Assembly (NCBI GenBank): GCA_036785705.1
Contig: JAWUZG010000052.1
Span: 2,976,001-3,040,000, forward strand
Source: Acanthornis magna
Lineage: Eukaryota; Chordata; Aves; Passeriformes; Acanthizidae
Direction: 5' to 3'
Length of the DNA: 64,000 nucleotides
A program made the position numbers and the translations under genes. Numbering within the stretch: the first letter of the stretch is position 1; every line of letters starts with the position of its first letter. Positions 62,291-64,000 of the stretch are shown here, one piece after another. A model generated the notes under the pieces. The model ran no database searches and was not told the origin of the DNA. It saw only the letters and a list, made by a program, of their open reading frames with translations.

Positions 62291-64000
62291 CCCCCACCCT
62301 GCCTCTTTAATTAGTGTAACTGAGTTGTATTTTGAATTTGTTTCCAGCTTTTCAAAACCAGACAGCAATAATGATAACAGCTTGGTTAAATGAGAGGGTT
62401 TAGAAAATGTTAAATGTGTACCTCTTGTGCTCTAAAAGTCTTGTAAATTGTTAAGTTGCTTGACTTTTCCCTGCACATGTTATCTTACCTCCACAGAACT
62501 GGAATGTGAACTATGACATTCTGCCTTAAATTACAGAACCAACCCCCCTTCGCTTTCTTACTGTGTATCTTTCCTTTAAGGAATTTTACAGGCTTTCTGT
62601 TGAGGTTCTAACATTATCCAACTCTGATAAAACTTGTTTTTTCCCACAGGAAAAAATTTATCTTGTTTTCTACCTAGCGTCAAGCTTCGAAGTTAACTTG
62701 GCACGACTCCTGCTGTTTGGCCTTCAGATTCCTTGAGCTGCCTGGAACAACCCAAATACTAAAACATAATTAAACACAGCACAGTTATATCCCATACAAA
62801 ATTAGCAAAGTATGTCTAATATCTCAGTTTATGCATACACTTAGTGTTTTTAGTCTTACTCAGCATACATTCACACTAGACAAGATGTATAGCTACAGCA
62901 ATTAACTTTAAATCCTGATGTCCCTGACTCCATATTTGTTATCTCCAGAAACTTTTAAGAATAGACTATAATTAGCTCATGGTTTTCTACTGTAAAAAGT
63001 GTAGTGCTAGCTTTACCTGTTTCCATACACAGCTTTAATTAAACAATTTAAATGTGACTGTCTTGCCATAAACACATGTGATAACATTTCCAGCTAGTAT
63101 AGCTGTTCACCAATTTAAATGTGCTTGTTCTTCCTTGTCACCTACAGCTTGCACATGAACTTAACATCAAAATACTTTAAGTACATTAATTGCCCAGAAA
63201 AGTAATTCAGTGTTGTCTGCTCAGTACCTGAGTTCCTGATGTTCTTTGCCCTTATGGCAGAGAGGCCACAGTGCTTGTATACATGTGTCACTTTTATACA
63301 TCCACAACACTAAGTAGGATGCGTGTCCAGAGTCATGGCAGTATTATATGATTATGTCTTTGATGTCATCTTTACATCTCAAACCAATTGTAATTATATT
63401 TACAGACAGCTGTCTTACCATCTGTGAATTAAGCAGGTTTTAGATGCAATTTTCCAAGATGTACAATGCTATCATTTCTATGAGTAAAGCTGCACCTCAA
63501 AAACGTCTTAGTAAACTTACACTTATCTCAGAGGAGTACTGACTGTTAAACAGGCATTTTCAACATGACCTATCTGCCACACTTTAAATTTCTTTCCAGT
63601 TAATCCTACAAAAATCCTACCCTCTAAAGTTCTACGTTGCTGCTATTTCATTTACAACTCAGTTATTTCTGCTGTATCTGAAACTCTCAAGGTGTACCCT
63701 TAACCTTGTATCTAGTTTGATAGGTTTAAAGATAAACGCTTGCAAAGGCGTCCAAAGTGACTACTTCTCTAATTCAAAAGATTTGTTTTTTCTTTCCACA
63801 GGTATGCTGCAGCAGATGTACTAATAATGTTGTTCGAGTCTTTTATGTATTCTGAGTTTGTAGCTCAGACCTGTCAACTTTAAGTTGATCAAAATTTATG
63901 TAAAGTCTAACAAAAGCAAGTCTGATACCTGCAGTAAATCCTGCAGCTGCTATACAGTTTGTTTCCTTGTGCATGTGTGTGAATTGTCTGTGTTAACTTG
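62291..64000 (+). other. ORF-less region 3' of gag remnant
   Basis: No open frame of 60 codons or more starts on either strand after 62368 up to the window end, and no protease, reverse transcriptase, integrase or envelope text is visible. The sequence is T-rich with several good 3' splice sites (TTGTTTTTTCCCACAG ending 62649; TTTTTTCTTTCCACAG ending 63801). It could be ERV interior replaced by non-coding sequence (a non-autonomous element) or host flank beyond a truncation. No 3' LTR is reached within the window. Confidence 0.5.

Overview
The window reads as non-coding DNA from a bird nuclear genome. The main evidence is the repeat content. There are several CR1 LINE fragments carrying the avian 3' end (tandem ATTCTATG-type tail). 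There are also at least seven long terminal repeats (LTRs) of avian endogenous retroviruses (ERVs). No mammalian L1 or SINE is evident apart from one or two very old MIR-like relics. Base composition is AT-rich and long ORFs are lacking. A neoavian, perhaps songbird, source fits the LTR families, but the species cannot be fixed from this sequence.

No host protein-coding gene can be supported. Almost all open frames are 60-140 codons with no recognisable domain, and the longest sit antisense to, or inside, repeats. The region is either a gene desert or the interior of a very large intron. Two short exon-like islands (29127-29166 minus; about 51099-51189 plus, or its antisense frame) carry consensus splice donors and are offered only as candidates.

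Layout. 1-11.7 kb: mostly unique AT-rich DNA with one CR1 3' end (1999-2062, minus) and a TA microsatellite (7031-7096). 11.77-13.06 kb: an LTR-derived block (11772-about 12250), a possibly conserved AT-rich stretch, then a complete solo LTR (12665-13059) with 6-bp target duplications. 13-25.7 kb: unique DNA, an ERVL-type LTR (19604-20212, minus), a 16-bp tandem repeat and a second TA microsatellite. 25.69-26.5 kb: an ancient CR1/L3-like relic. 30-33.3 kb: three CR1 fragments and an ATAGA-type microsatellite. 34-35.5 kb: an ATT microsatellite and another LTR (minus). 37.76-42.56 kb: a CTA microsatellite abutting an LTR (minus), then about 3 kb further a second copy of the same LTR family in opposite orientation, then CR1. 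44.6-45.6 kb: an old CR1 body fragment. 45.6-60.98 kb: unique AT-rich DNA.

60983-64000 is the 5' part of an ERV: LTR, a tRNA-Trp-like primer-binding site, a leader, an 81-codon betaretrovirus-like Gag matrix ORF, a broken proline-rich Gag remnant, and then about 1.7 kb with no ORF of 60 codons or more up to the window edge. This LTR belongs to the same family as the solo LTR at 12.7 kb.

The most interesting items are this possibly non-autonomous ERV, the LTR pair that documents a solo-LTR event and an internal LTR deletion, the inverted LTR pair, and the two exon-like islands. I found no evidence of a wholly new system.
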